DNA from: an uncultured Spartobacteria bacterium | GTDB lineage: Bacteria; Verrucomicrobiota; Verrucomicrobiia; Chthoniobacterales; JAATET01 | NCBI GenBank assembly: GCA_937901895.1 | Contig: CALGTD010000186.1 | Span: forward strand, 1 to 18,834 | Direction: 5' to 3' | DNA: 18,834 nucleotides | Shown here: positions 1-8,084 of the stretch, in pieces | Position numbering within the stretch: position 1 is the stretch's first letter | Layout: each line of letters begins with the position of its first letter | Position numbers and translations under genes: made by a program | Notes under the pieces: model-generated | Told to the model about the DNA's origin: nothing | The model's input: the letters and a program-made list of their open reading frames with translations, nothing else | The model's database searches: none

Positions 1-16
1 CATTCAATCGTCTGCG

Positions 17-1345
17 TTACGGGTGGCGGAACTGCCACTGGGCGTTCGTGCCGCCGTTGTTCGTGTATTGGATGATCTTCGCGCCGGGGCTCGTCGAAGC
101 GCCCTCGACGGTCATCGATTTTCCGGAGTGCACGAAGTTGAGCGTGTAGTAGCCCTGCCCGCGATACTCCGCGGTGTATTTCTGGTGCTGGTAGGCGCTG
201 TTGTAGTCGTAGAGCTCCACCGCCGCATTTTGATTGGTGGAACCGTTGCGAACCGTGATCGCCCGCCCGCTTGCAACGCCGATGAGACGACGCGTGCCGC
301 TGCTGTTGTTGTAGTTTTTCCAGCGGAAGCTGTTGCTGCCGCTGTAATGCCACTGGTGAAGCTGCGTGCCGTTGCCGGAAGCGCCGCCGGAGGGCTGAAG
401 GGCGAGCAGGCTCTTGCGATTGACGAGCTGGTAGGTCGCGTCGTTGCAGATGTTTAGCGCCGTGTGAATCGCCTCGGCATACTGCCCCGTCTGGACCGGG
501 CCAATCACATCGTCGGTCCACAGGAATCCACCCGTGGCTCCGGTGGCACGCCACGCCTGCATCTTCGCAGTGAACGCAGCGAGGCCGGGGGCTCCTCCGC
601 CGCCATCCCGCCACCAGTAGCCGGGCATGACCTTGCGCCCAAACAGCGCGTTCCAGTCGGCGGGATTGTTACCTGCTCCGCCGTCGTAGCACTGGAGGTA
701 GATCGCATCCACCTTGTTGCCGAGCTGCGACGCGACGCTCTGCCAGAACGTGCGATAGCCCCAGTGGTAGGGACAAAGGGTCACCTTGAGTCCCATGTCC
801 GCGAGCATGTTGCCGAACGCGACGGCCGAGGAGACGTGATACGTGGTCTCGTCGTCGAACTGGACGGCTTCAAACCCGAGCGCGTTCTTCAGGGCAAGCA
901 TGTTCCGATACAGGATCGTCGTGGATCCAGTGCCGTCGGCCGCGATGCGATCCCGGATCGAGTTGAAGCTGTTCGAGCCCCAGCTTCCGATGCACATCTC
1001 CATGCGGTTGATGCTTGTGGGCATCGCGCGACAGGCATCGAGTCGTGAACGCCATGCCGGATCGCCAACATAGACGCCATTCGAAGCAACGAGCGTGTTG
1101 TTGTAGTAGAAGTCGCCGTTCGCCTGAATCTGCAGCGTGAACAGGAACATCGTCGTCATTCCGGACGCGCGCAGTCCGTCAATCTCGCTCGTGGGGAGGT
1201 TGTAGAACTTTTGCGCGCCGTAGATGCCGGCGGTCGCGGCGAGTGCTGTCGAGGGGTTGCCGACCGTCAACAACGTGGCTGCGGCGATGCCGAGTGCGGT
1301 GGAGAGCATCCCCGCACGCTGGCGGGGAAGGAATGATCTATGCAT
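17..1345 (-). CDS. Secreted glycosidase-like protein with C-terminal ricin-type lectin domain
   Basis: Predicted 442-residue exported protein. I chose the ATG at 1345 because it is followed directly by a signal peptide: basic start (MHRSFLPRQR), a hydrophobic stretch at about 12-30, and a likely cleavage after ALA near residue 36. The reading frame stays open upstream, but those residues look non-coding. Residues about 38-300 look like an alpha/beta barrel: a strand ending in VQFDDE (162-166), then YLQCYD (216-221) and GGFLWTDD (272-279), which recall glycoside hydrolase family 18-like catalytic strands. That assignment is inference. Residues about 305-442 form a ricin-B/CBM13-type beta-trefoil (YQLVNRKS, WKNYNN, ending AQWQFRHP), which usually binds carbohydrate. 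No Shine-Dalgarno is visible; CCCTCCAACC directly precedes the ATG. Secretion and the lectin domain are well supported; the enzymatic activity is not. Confidence 0.82.
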   Translation of the reverse strand: MHRSFLPRQRAGMLSTALGIAAATLLTVGNPSTALAATAGIYGAQKFYNLPTSEIDGLRASGMTTMFLFTLQIQANGDFYYNNTLVASNGVYVGDPAWRSRLDACRAMPTSINRMEMCIGSWGSNSFNSIRDRIAADGTGSTTILYRNMLALKNALGFEAVQFDDETTYHVSSAVAFGNMLADMGLKVTLCPYHWGYRTFWQSVASQLGNKVDAIYLQCYDGGAGNNPADWNALFGRKVMPGYWWRDGGGGAPGLAAFTAKMQAWRATGATGGFLWTDDVIGPVQTGQYAEAIHTALNICNDATYQLVNRKSLLALQPSGGASGNGTQLHQWHYSGSNSFRWKNYNNSSGTRRLIGVASGRAITVRNGSTNQNAAVELYDYNSAYQHQKYTAEYRGQGYYTLNFVHSGKSMTVEGASTSPGAKIIQYTNNGGTNAQWQFRHP

Positions 1346-1418
1346 GGTTGGAGGGTGTTTGGTTTTTGGAGATGTCCGGCCGCCGACTTCGACAACCGGA
1401 CGAGAGGGGTGAAGAGAT

Positions 1419-1547
1419 TTACGGACGGCGGAACTGCCACCGGGCGATCGTGCCGTTGCCATCGAAGAATCGAATGAGCCTGGCGCCCGGTGAGGTGATG
1501 CCGAGCATGACGGCCGCTCCGCAAGCGGAGGAGGAGGGATTGTTCAT
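1419..1547 (-). pseudogene. Remnant of a second ricin-type lectin C-terminus
   Basis: A 42-codon open frame, ATG at 1547 to TAA at 1419, ends ITSPGARLIRFFDGNGTI then ARWQFRRP. It aligns with the last ~36 residues of the downstream gene (TSPGAKIIQYTNNGGTNA then QWQFRHP). The nucleotides match too: plus-strand 1420-1455 and 18-53 share tacgg..ggcggaactgccac.gggcg.tcgtgccg. The upstream half of the frame (MNNPSSSACGAAVML) has only weak lectin resemblance, and nothing lectin-like lies further upstream. It is best explained as the 3' scrap of a paralogous gene left after tandem duplication and deletion. It is 73 bases upstream of the intact gene on the same strand, so its RNA may form part of that gene's leader. 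There is no good ribosome binding site. Confidence 0.65.
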
Positions 1548-1556
1548 GGAGGGAGG

Positions 1557-1572
1557 GGGAGGGTTGGAGGGA
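1557..1572 (+). repeat. GGGAGGGTTGGAGGGA repeat, copy 1
   Basis: An exact 16-base match to 1705-1720. It sits inside a longer G-rich run (1548-1572). A ten-base subset, GGTTGGAGGG, recurs at 1346-1355. On the minus strand, the sense strand for the neighbouring lectin gene, it reads TCCCTCCAACCCTCCC. It lies just upstream of the ATG of the lectin remnant, as the 1346-1355 copy does for the intact gene. Confidence 0.6.
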
Positions 1573-1704
1573 ATGGAAAATTTCAGGACGCTGGTGGAGA
1601 TCCCGACAGCGACCCGGGAAAGCGCAACGACCGCAAAGCCGTGCTGCAGGCTCGACCGAACACCGGCGAGCGCGGGGACGCGCTGGAGGGGATTTTCACG
1701 CGGA

Positions 1705-1720
1705 GGGAGGGTTGGAGGGA
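1705..1720 (+). repeat. GGGAGGGTTGGAGGGA repeat, copy 2
   Basis: The second exact copy of the 16-base purine-rich element, 148 bases from the first. Flanking bases are also alike (GGAGGGAGGGTTGGAGGGATTCC here, GGAGGGTTGGAGGGAATGG at copy 1). No open frame starts beside it. Confidence 0.6.
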
Positions 1721-1851
1721 TTCCGCAAAAGCTGTAGGGATGCTCGTGCGTGGGTGTGCCGATAGCTCCAAAACGCGCTTTCGGTCAATAAATTATTTGA
1801 GACCGTCTTGCGTTTCAGAGAAGCCCCATCCGTCTCCCCGGTCCCGATTCC

Positions 1852-4254
1852 CTACCGAGTCAGCGGCGAGCGTTTCGGCTTGCCGCCGCCTTCTCCTCCC
1901 ATTCCGAGGACATCGAAAAATTCCTTCGGCACGATCTTTGGACGCCACTGGGGATCGGACATCGTGCCGGTCGAGACGTATTCGAAAAGCTTGCTCACCG
2001 GGAAGAGCACGATGCCGGGAATGCCCTTCGCGTTGATTCGGATCGACATGTCGAGATCCCCTTTCGGAAAGCCGACGCTGCCCTCGCCAAACATCCCAAA
2101 CCCCTCGCCCTCGATATCGAGATTTTTGGTGGAGATCCGGTTGTTTGCGACCGTGAAATCCGCGGTGGCCAGTCGCGCGCTGTCGTGACCGGCGCCCGGG
2201 ATGACCGCACTGATAATTTCCGAAAGAGGTCCAAAAAGCGGAATCGCGAGCACATGCCCGTCCTCCACGCGGATGGATCCCTCACCCTTCATGGATCCGG
2301 GATCCCGCAGCTTTGCATTGAAGGCATAGGTTCCGCTCATGCGCCCCTCCGATCGCGAATAGCCGAAATACAGCTTCGTCAGCGACGGAAAATCCACGCC
2401 AGCAACCGAGACCGTGGCTCCAAAAACGGGATTCTTCTCATCGGTCGAGACGTCGGCATCCACCGCGACCTCGCCTCCCATGAGCTTCGCCTTCCTGACG
2501 TTTGCCAGCACGTGCTTTCCCTTCAACCGCACGTGCGCCTGGGTGGCTCCGAATGGGAGATCGCGGTTGAGAAGCTCGTAATCGAGACCACCGGGAGCAT
2601 CGACCTCGATGCGCAGATCGTTCCTCGACGGATCCTCCATGTGAACCAGCCCGTCCGCACGGACATCGGGCGCGCCGCGAAAACGATACACCGCCACGGT
2701 CTCCGCGATGCGCGGATCGACCCACATCAACACCTCCGCGGGATTCAGTCGCGACCGCACGCCCTCGAGACGCACCTCCCGCCGGCCGAAATCGTAGGTG
2801 AACGTTCCCGTCGCCTGCCGGTCCCCCTTTCTCACCGTGAAATTCTCGTAGCGGACGGCGCGGTCTTCGATGGAAACTGATGACGTCGCCGAATCGATCC
2901 ATGCCCCGCGCATCGCTGTCTTGCCAAGCTCGATCGAGCCGGTGCCGGAGATGGAGTCCATCTTCAACTCCGCGCCGGAAAGTTTCATTGTCACTCGCGG
3001 CGCATCGCGAAATTCCATCAGATCGAGAATCTTTCGCTCGTTCGGACCAAAGAGCGCCGCGAATTCCGTCGGGATGGCGTCGCTGTCGAGCTTCATCCGA
3101 AAGCCCTCGTCCGTCTTCAACAGGTTCGCGTGAACGGTTCCCGTCTCTGCATCGACGACCGCATCCTGCACGTAGAAACGCGCCCCCTCCCAGGCGAACG
3201 CCGCAGTGAGATTCCGCAGCGGCACGCCCTTGATCGAAAAGGGTCCGGTCGCCACACGCCCGGTCACCCTGATTCCCAGACCGTCCGCACCCGGCGCCCC
3301 CGTCAGCCGCGCATCGATCTGCGGCATCTTCTCGAAGTCCAACTCCCCGGCCACGCCGTTGCGTCCCGCGAAATCCAGAATCGCCGCGGCCGACACCCGG
3401 CCCGACACCATCAATTCCCCACCGGAAAGGACGTTCCATGTCCCCGAAACGGAGATCTCGCCTGCCGCTCCATCCACCGCGAGTCGTGCCAGTCGCACGG
3501 ACTTGTCCGCATACGACGCACTGATCCCGACGCGCCCGAGATCCAGCTCACGAAACGCAACGCCGCCCGCGCGAAACTCGATCGATGGAACGGTCAGGGT
3601 CGACATATCGGAAAGATCTCCGGTCAGGCGCGCAACGAGAGTCGGTCGATCGCCGGAGAACTGGACATCCTCCAGCACGCGAAGCGCCGAACGAATCGCG
3701 GCAACCCGGGCTTTGTCGTCCTCTGGCGACGGCGGCTCCACCTCCTGCCGCGCGTCCGCGTTCAGGAGTTCCCCCGTAAGCGAAACTTCGATCCCCTGGA
3801 AATCGAACTCCCCGTGACTGATCGTCAGTCGCGCACCCGATTGATGGATCTCGGCACTCAGATCCGAAAGCTCGATGGCGTCGGGGGTCTGCCCATCGTC
3901 CGCAAACGGAATCGATACCGCAGCCTGCTCGAGCTCGAGCAGATCGATGGCCACCTTGCCGTGCAACAGCTCCGCGAGATTCAGCGAGACCACAAGCCGG
4001 TCGATGTCCGCAATACGCCGTCCGGATGCCGATCGTTGGGACACCGAGACCCCCTCCGCAACAATGCCCTGGAAGGGGTTGAACGTCAGTCTGCCGATCT
4101 CTACGGACAGGGCGGAGCCGCCAATGGCCTCGGCGACCTTCGCACGCCACTCCTCGTTGAATCCGACCCAGTGGAGATATCCGAGCGCACAGGGCACGCC
4201 CAGGACCACGAGAGCCCCGGCGACCCGGCCGAGGAAATGGAACGCGCGACGCAT
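1852..4254 (-). CDS. AsmA-like membrane-anchored protein
   Basis: Predicted 800-residue envelope protein. One N-terminal transmembrane anchor (about residues 7-26, after MRRAFHFLGR) is followed by a long, mostly beta-rich periplasmic region with amphipathic strands. The C-terminal ~200 residues resemble the AsmA/YhdP/TamB-type end: GEGSIRVEDGHVLAIPLFGP, a glycine-rich GEGFGMFGEGSVGFPKG and TMSDPQWRPKIVP. Members of this superfamily are bridge-like proteins linked to lipid transport or outer-membrane homeostasis; the specific role here is inferred only at family level. I prefer the ATG at 4254 because the anchor then begins at once. An in-frame TTG at 4308 would overlap the priA stop by four bases and add 18 residues. 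It lies 50 bases downstream of priA on the same strand and is probably co-transcribed with it. Confidence 0.8.
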   Translation of the reverse strand: MRRAFHFLGRVAGALVVLGVPCALGYLHWVGFNEEWRAKVAEAIGGSALSVEIGRLTFNPFQGIVAEGVSVSQRSASGRRIADIDRLVVSLNLAELLHGKVAIDLLELEQAAVSIPFADDGQTPDAIELSDLSAEIHQSGARLTISHGEFDFQGIEVSLTGELLNADARQEVEPPSPEDDKARVAAIRSALRVLEDVQFSGDRPTLVARLTGDLSDMSTLTVPSIEFRAGGVAFRELDLGRVGISASYADKSVRLARLAVDGAAGEISVSGTWNVLSGGELMVSGRVSAAAILDFAGRNGVAGELDFEKMPQIDARLTGAPGADGLGIRVTGRVATGPFSIKGVPLRNLTAAFAWEGARFYVQDAVVDAETGTVHANLLKTDEGFRMKLDSDAIPTEFAALFGPNERKILDLMEFRDAPRVTMKLSGAELKMDSISGTGSIELGKTAMRGAWIDSATSSVSIEDRAVRYENFTVRKGDRQATGTFTYDFGRREVRLEGVRSRLNPAEVLMWVDPRIAETVAVYRFRGAPDVRADGLVHMEDPSRNDLRIEVDAPGGLDYELLNRDLPFGATQAHVRLKGKHVLANVRKAKLMGGEVAVDADVSTDEKNPVFGATVSVAGVDFPSLTKLYFGYSRSEGRMSGTYAFNAKLRDPGSMKGEGSIRVEDGHVLAIPLFGPLSEIISAVIPGAGHDSARLATADFTVANNRISTKNLDIEGEGFGMFGEGSVGFPKGDLDMSIRINAKGIPGIVLFPVSKLFEYVSTGTMSDPQWRPKIVPKEFFDVLGMGGEGGGKPKRSPLTR

Positions 4255-4304
4255 CGGAAATCGCCCGGAATTTCGCGGCTGCGACCCGTGTTGTAAAGGC
4301 GGCG

Positions 4305-6506
4305 TCAAAGAAGGTGAATCGCGTCCACGTCGACCGTCACTCTCACATCCTGCGGCAGGGGCAGTTTCGCCAGCTCCGCGCGCAGCAGCCGGCTGATCCG
4401 ACGCGCGCTGGGACCGCGAATGGAAACGTGAAACCGGAAGTCGTCCTTCACCTTCGCTAGAGGAGCGGGCGCCGGATCCCCGACCAACAAATCGCCATCC
4501 GCCGCCGCCTTGATGCGACGGGCGATCGTCTCGCCGCAGAACGCCACCATCTCCGCATTCGGTCCACGTAAAGTAACAAGCACAAACCGGCTGAACGGAG
4601 GATGCACAAAAACTCGTCGGAATTCCGATTCGTGTTCCCAGAACCCCTCGAAATCGTGATGCCGGGCGTGCTGGATCGCCGGATGTGCCGGTGTGAATGT
4701 TTGCACGAGCACCTCTCCCGCCGCATCGCCGCGCCCCGCCCGACCGGCAACCTGGGTGAGAAGCTGAAACGTGCGTTCGCCCGCGCGAAAGTCCGCCATG
4801 TGCAGACCGATGTCCGCGTTCACGATTCCGACCAGCGTGACGTTTGGGAAATGCAGTCCCTTCGCGATCATCTGGGTGCCGACGAGGATGTCAGTCTTCC
4901 CGGTCTTGAAGCGGTCGAGTGCCTCGCGATAGCTGCCCTTGCGCGTCATGGAGTCCGCGTCCATGCGCTCCACACGCGCCGTGGGAAACACCTTCCGCAC
5001 AGCCTCCTCGACCTTTTGCGTGCCAAATCCGGAATGACGGATGCCCGGATCCTTGCACGACGGACACGCGCGCGGGGCGCGCTCGGCATGGCCGCAAAGG
5101 TGACACCGGATTCGATCGTCATCGCGGTGATACGTAAGCGCGATGCTGCAATGCGAACACTGGCAGACGTGCCCGCACGCCTGGCAGAGCAACGCGGAGG
5201 AGTAGCCACGGCGGTTCAGGAAAAGAATGGTCTGCTGCCCGGCCGCCAGCCGTCGTTCGATGGCCGCGCACAGCATCGCCGAAAGCACCTGCTGCTGGCC
5301 GCGCTGGCGGTTCTGCAAGCGGAGGTCCACCACGCGGATCAGCGGCATTCCGCGGTCGTCGATGCGCGACGGCATCTCCACCAGACGGTATTTCCCGCTC
5401 TTCGCATTGTGGTAGCTCTCGAGCGACGGCGTCGCGGATCCCAGCACCACCGCTGCGCCTTCCAGCTTCGCGCGGTAGACCGCAACATCCCGCGCATTGT
5501 AGCGCGGCGCTTCATCCTGCTTGTAGGATCCCTCGTGCTCCTCATCCACGATGATGAGGCCCAGCTTCTCGAGAGGTGCAAAAATCGCACTGCGCGCGCC
5601 GATCACGATCCGCGCGCCGCCGGAATGAATCTTGTGCCACTCGTCGTGGCGCTCGCCATCCGACAGATGGCTGTGCAGCACCGCAACCTGCGTTTGCATC
5701 GATGCAAACCGCGACTTGAACCGCTCCACCGTCTGCGGGGTCAGTGAAATCTCCGGCACCAGCACCAGTCCGGTCGTTCCGCGTTCCAGCGCGTGACGCA
5801 GCGCCTGCAGATACACCTCGGTTTTTCCGCTGCCCGTCACGCCGTGGAGCAGAATGGGTTTCGCCGTGGAGGGGGCATCAACCGCCTCACGAACGGCCGC
5901 CAGCGCGGCTGCCTGCTCGGCGTTGAGCTCCAGATCCGGTGTCGGCAGATATTCGCCCTCCGGGTCGCGGTCCATCCTTCGTGGATCGATACGGACAAGT
6001 CCCCGCTTTTCCAGCGCCCTCGCCGCCGCACGAAGTTCACCCAGCGCGGCCGCCTCGAGCGAGCCTCCCGCGGCTTCGATGCGGTTCAGGACATCGAGTT
6101 GACGCGGCGCACGACGTGCGAGATCCGCCCGCTCGTCGTCGGATGCCTGCCGTGCGATCGAAACAAACAGCCGCTCCTTGTGCCCGATCTCGGCCTTGCG
6201 AACGACGACCGGCAGCACGGCCCGCATCGCGACTTCCTCCGGGCAGCAGTAGTAGTCCGCCATCCACTTCGCCAGACGCATGAGCGAGGGACGCACCAGC
6301 GCGGAATCATTGACGACATCCACGATATCGCGGACGCCCTTCGCATCCGAGTGCCCGGCGACTTCGACGACCGTGGCCAGCACGACTCGCGAGCGCAGCG
6401 GAACGCGGACGCGCGAACCGGCGGCGACCTTGGGGACAAGGGCGGCGGGAATTCCGTAGTCGAGCGTCCGGCCGGTCGATTGATCAAGCAACACCCGGGC
6501 GAACAT
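4305..6506 (-). CDS. priA: Primosomal replication restart helicase PriA
   Basis: 733 residues, the usual PriA length. PriA is a 3'-5' DNA helicase that recognises stalled or repaired forks and loads the primosome for origin-independent restart. Visible features: an N-terminal DNA-binding domain (VLLDQSTGRTLDYGIP), Walker A GVTGSGKTE (222-230), Walker B DEEH (321-324), the SAT motif (357-359), and the PriA zinc region with eight cysteines in four pairs (441/444, 450/453, 468/471, 481/484). The helicase C-terminal motifs follow (GTQMIAKGLHFPNVTLV, QVAGRAGRG). The start at 6506 gives the expected N-terminus. It is divergent from cysS across 125 bases and is followed closely by the AsmA-like gene. 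Confidence 0.97.
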   Translation of the reverse strand: MFARVLLDQSTGRTLDYGIPAALVPKVAAGSRVRVPLRSRVVLATVVEVAGHSDAKGVRDIVDVVNDSALVRPSLMRLAKWMADYYCCPEEVAMRAVLPVVVRKAEIGHKERLFVSIARQASDDERADLARRAPRQLDVLNRIEAAGGSLEAAALGELRAAARALEKRGLVRIDPRRMDRDPEGEYLPTPDLELNAEQAAALAAVREAVDAPSTAKPILLHGVTGSGKTEVYLQALRHALERGTTGLVLVPEISLTPQTVERFKSRFASMQTQVAVLHSHLSDGERHDEWHKIHSGGARIVIGARSAIFAPLEKLGLIIVDEEHEGSYKQDEAPRYNARDVAVYRAKLEGAAVVLGSATPSLESYHNAKSGKYRLVEMPSRIDDRGMPLIRVVDLRLQNRQRGQQQVLSAMLCAAIERRLAAGQQTILFLNRRGYSSALLCQACGHVCQCSHCSIALTYHRDDDRIRCHLCGHAERAPRACPSCKDPGIRHSGFGTQKVEEAVRKVFPTARVERMDADSMTRKGSYREALDRFKTGKTDILVGTQMIAKGLHFPNVTLVGIVNADIGLHMADFRAGERTFQLLTQVAGRAGRGDAAGEVLVQTFTPAHPAIQHARHHDFEGFWEHESEFRRVFVHPPFSRFVLVTLRGPNAEMVAFCGETIARRIKAAADGDLLVGDPAPAPLAKVKDDFRFHVSIRGPSARRISRLLRAELAKLPLPQDVRVTVDVDAIHLL

Positions 6507-6526
6507 CTTGCGGCTCGTGATAGCAG

Positions 6527-6633
6527 ATTTGGAGGTGTTCCAAACGCGGGATCTCCGCCGCCCCGGAAAATGCAGGGCGCCGATTTGGAATTTCCCGAAT
6601 CGAAGATTCCAGATTCACTGTCCCTTTCCAAAT
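6527..6633. promoter_or_regulatory. priA-cysS divergent control region with four TTTGGAA half-sites
   Basis: Half-sites of an ATTTGGAA word occur as two inverted pairs: ATTTGGA at 6527-6533 with TTCCAAA at 6538-6544 (a 6-bp stem around GGTGT), and ATTTGGAA at 6583-6590 with TTCCAAAT at 6626-6633. The last site overlaps the first bases of the cysS start codon (6632). The words are visible directly; a role as operator, RNA structure or chance is unknown. Both priA and cysS promoters should lie in this 125-base gap, but I see no strong -35/-10 pair. Confidence 0.4.
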
Positions 6634-8032
6634 GGGCATCTCGTATTTCAATACGCTCACGCGCACCGTGGAGCCATTCCAGCCGCTCGACACGGAGGGC
6701 CGCCGCGTCTCGCTCTACACCTGCGGGCCGACCGTCTACAACCACGCGCACATTGGGAACTTCCGCGCCTATGTTTTCGAGGATCTGCTCCAGCGGCACC
6801 TCGAGTTTCGCGGCTACGCCGTGAACCGCGTGATGAATCTCACCGATGTGGACGACAAGACGATCCGCGGCTGCCGTGCGGCGGGAGTCCCGCTTGCGGA
6901 ATTCACGCAGCCGTTCAAGAAGGCGTTCTTCGAGGATCTCGAGACGCTTCGAATCAAGAAGCCGCAGCATTTTCCCGAGGCCACGGCGGCAAATCACATC
7001 GAGCGGATGATCACCATGATCTCCACGCTCATCGAGCGCGGTCACGCCTACCAGGCCGAGGACGGCAGCGTCTATTTCCGCATCCGCAGCTTCCCAACCT
7101 ACGGCGCCCTCGCGCATCTGAACCTCGACGAACTCCGGCCTTCCGGACGCGTCGCCAGTGACGAATACGAAAAGGAAAACATCGGCGACTTCGCGCTCTG
7201 GAAAACATGGACGGAGGCCGATGGCGATGTCGGCTGGGACAGCCCGTGGGGACGCGGGCGGCCAGGGTGGCACATCGAGTGCAGCGCCATGGCCACCGGG
7301 ATCCTCGGACCGGAAATCGACATTCACTGCGGCGGCGAGGACAACATCTTCCCCCATCACGAAGCCGAGATCGCACAAAGCGAATGCGTCACCGGACGCC
7401 GCTTTGTGCGTCTGTGGATGCACTGCAAACACCTCCTGGTGGACAACCAGAAGATGTCCAAGAGTCTCGGGAATTTTTACACCCTCCGGGACCTGCTGGG
7501 CAAAGGCTGGACCGGCCGCGAGGTCCGCTACGTCCTGCTTTCCGTGAAGTATCGCGAGCCGCTGAACTTCACGTTCGACGGCCTCGCCGCGGCGCGGACC
7601 GCACTGCACCGCCTCGACGAATGGAGCCGCAGGCTCGATGAAGGTGCAGGCCCCTCCGCCGAACCGCTCCCGGAAGATCTGGGCCTCGAACGCTTCGGAG
7701 CCGCCCTCGACGACGATCTGAATGTTTCCGCCGCGCTTGGCGCCGTTTTCGAGACGATCCGCGAGACCAACAAACGCCTCGACGCCGGGACGCTCTCCCC
7801 GGGCCAGATCCGCTCCCTCGCAAACTGGCGGGATTCGATTCACACGGTGCTGCGTCTCGAACCCGAGGAAACGCCCATCCCCGCGGAGGTGCAATCGCTT
7901 CTCGATGCCCGCGCCGCCGCCCGCGCTGCCAAAAACTGGGCGGAAAGCGATCGTCTTCGCGAGGCGATCACCGCCCTCGGCTGGACGGTAAAGGACACGA
8001 AGGAAGGGCAAAAGGTCAGCCCGGCGACCTGA
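6632..8032 (+). CDS. cysS: Cysteine--tRNA ligase
   Basis: 466 residues, the standard CysRS length. It charges tRNA-Cys with cysteine in the cytoplasm. A class I synthetase: the HIGH motif appears as HIGN (40-43) within CGPTVYNHAHIGNFR, and KMSKS is at 274-278. The zinc ligands that select cysteine are in place: C31, C217 (GWHIECSAM), H242 and E246 (NIFPHHEAE). The C-terminal anticodon-binding helical region is complete and ends with the typical basic RAAKNWAESDRLREAI. The start ATG has no clear Shine-Dalgarno, but the N-terminus matches the family. It is followed 52 bases later by a hexapeptide transferase gene on the same strand. Confidence 0.97.
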   Translation: MGISYFNTLTRTVEPFQPLDTEGRRVSLYTCGPTVYNHAHIGNFRAYVFEDLLQRHLEFRGYAVNRVMNLTDVDDKTIRGCRAAGVPLAEFTQPFKKAFFEDLETLRIKKPQHFPEATAANHIERMITMISTLIERGHAYQAEDGSVYFRIRSFPTYGALAHLNLDELRPSGRVASDEYEKENIGDFALWKTWTEADGDVGWDSPWGRGRPGWHIECSAMATGILGPEIDIHCGGEDNIFPHHEAEIAQSECVTGRRFVRLWMHCKHLLVDNQKMSKSLGNFYTLRDLLGKGWTGREVRYVLLSVKYREPLNFTFDGLAAARTALHRLDEWSRRLDEGAGPSAEPLPEDLGLERFGAALDDDLNVSAALGAVFETIRETNKRLDAGTLSPGQIRSLANWRDSIHTVLRLEPEETPIPAEVQSLLDARAAARAAKNWAESDRLREAITALGWTVKDTKEGQKVSPAT

Positions 8033-8043
8033 CCCGGGATTCC

Positions 8044-8079
8044 TCCTTTGTGTCCGTTGCACCCTTCGTGATTTAATCC
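8044..8079. repeat. Degenerate CACGAA/TTCGTG intergenic repeat
   Basis: The gap between cysS and the transferase reads cctttgtg-tccgttgcac-ccttcgtg-atttaat: imperfect units of about 9-10 bases built on YTTYGTG. The end, CCTTCGTGATTTAAT, is nearly identical to 10145-10158 (CCTTCGTGATTAAT) upstream of uvrC. Similar CCTTTGTG/CTTCGTGGTTAAAT arrays are, as I recall, scattered between genes in many Verrucomicrobia and Planctomycetes. Confidence 0.5.
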
Positions 8080-8084
8080 CGGCC

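Larger units (their letters stand above)
1548..1851. other. Gene-free stretch between AsmA-like gene and lectin remnant
   Basis: About 300 bases with no credible gene on either strand. It holds two copies of a purine-rich repeat (1557-1572 and 1705-1720), a G-quadruplex-like run (1551-1571) and an AT-rich near-palindrome AATAAATTATT (1787-1797). On the minus strand, TTGACC (1788-1783) could be a -35 box for the lectin gene, but the best -10 match about 18 bases on is poor (TATCGG), so I do not call a promoter. No hairpin with a T-tract follows the AsmA-like stop at 1852. Confidence 0.5.

Noticed and set aside
1224..2188. Overlapping plus-strand frames covering 1243-2188
   Set aside because: They have no recognisable domain or signal, cross the lectin N-terminus, the gene-free stretch and the AsmA-like 3' end, and lack ribosome binding sites.
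3130..4296. Long plus-strand open frame opposite the AsmA-like gene
   Set aside because: The sequence is rich in Arg, Pro and His with no domain, as expected of a shadow of the minus-strand gene, which has a clear anchor and AsmA-like C-terminus.
6507..6631. T-box or other tRNA-sensing riboswitch before cysS
   Set aside because: The leader is at most 125 bases, with no T-box sequence, no specifier stem and no terminator with a T-tract.
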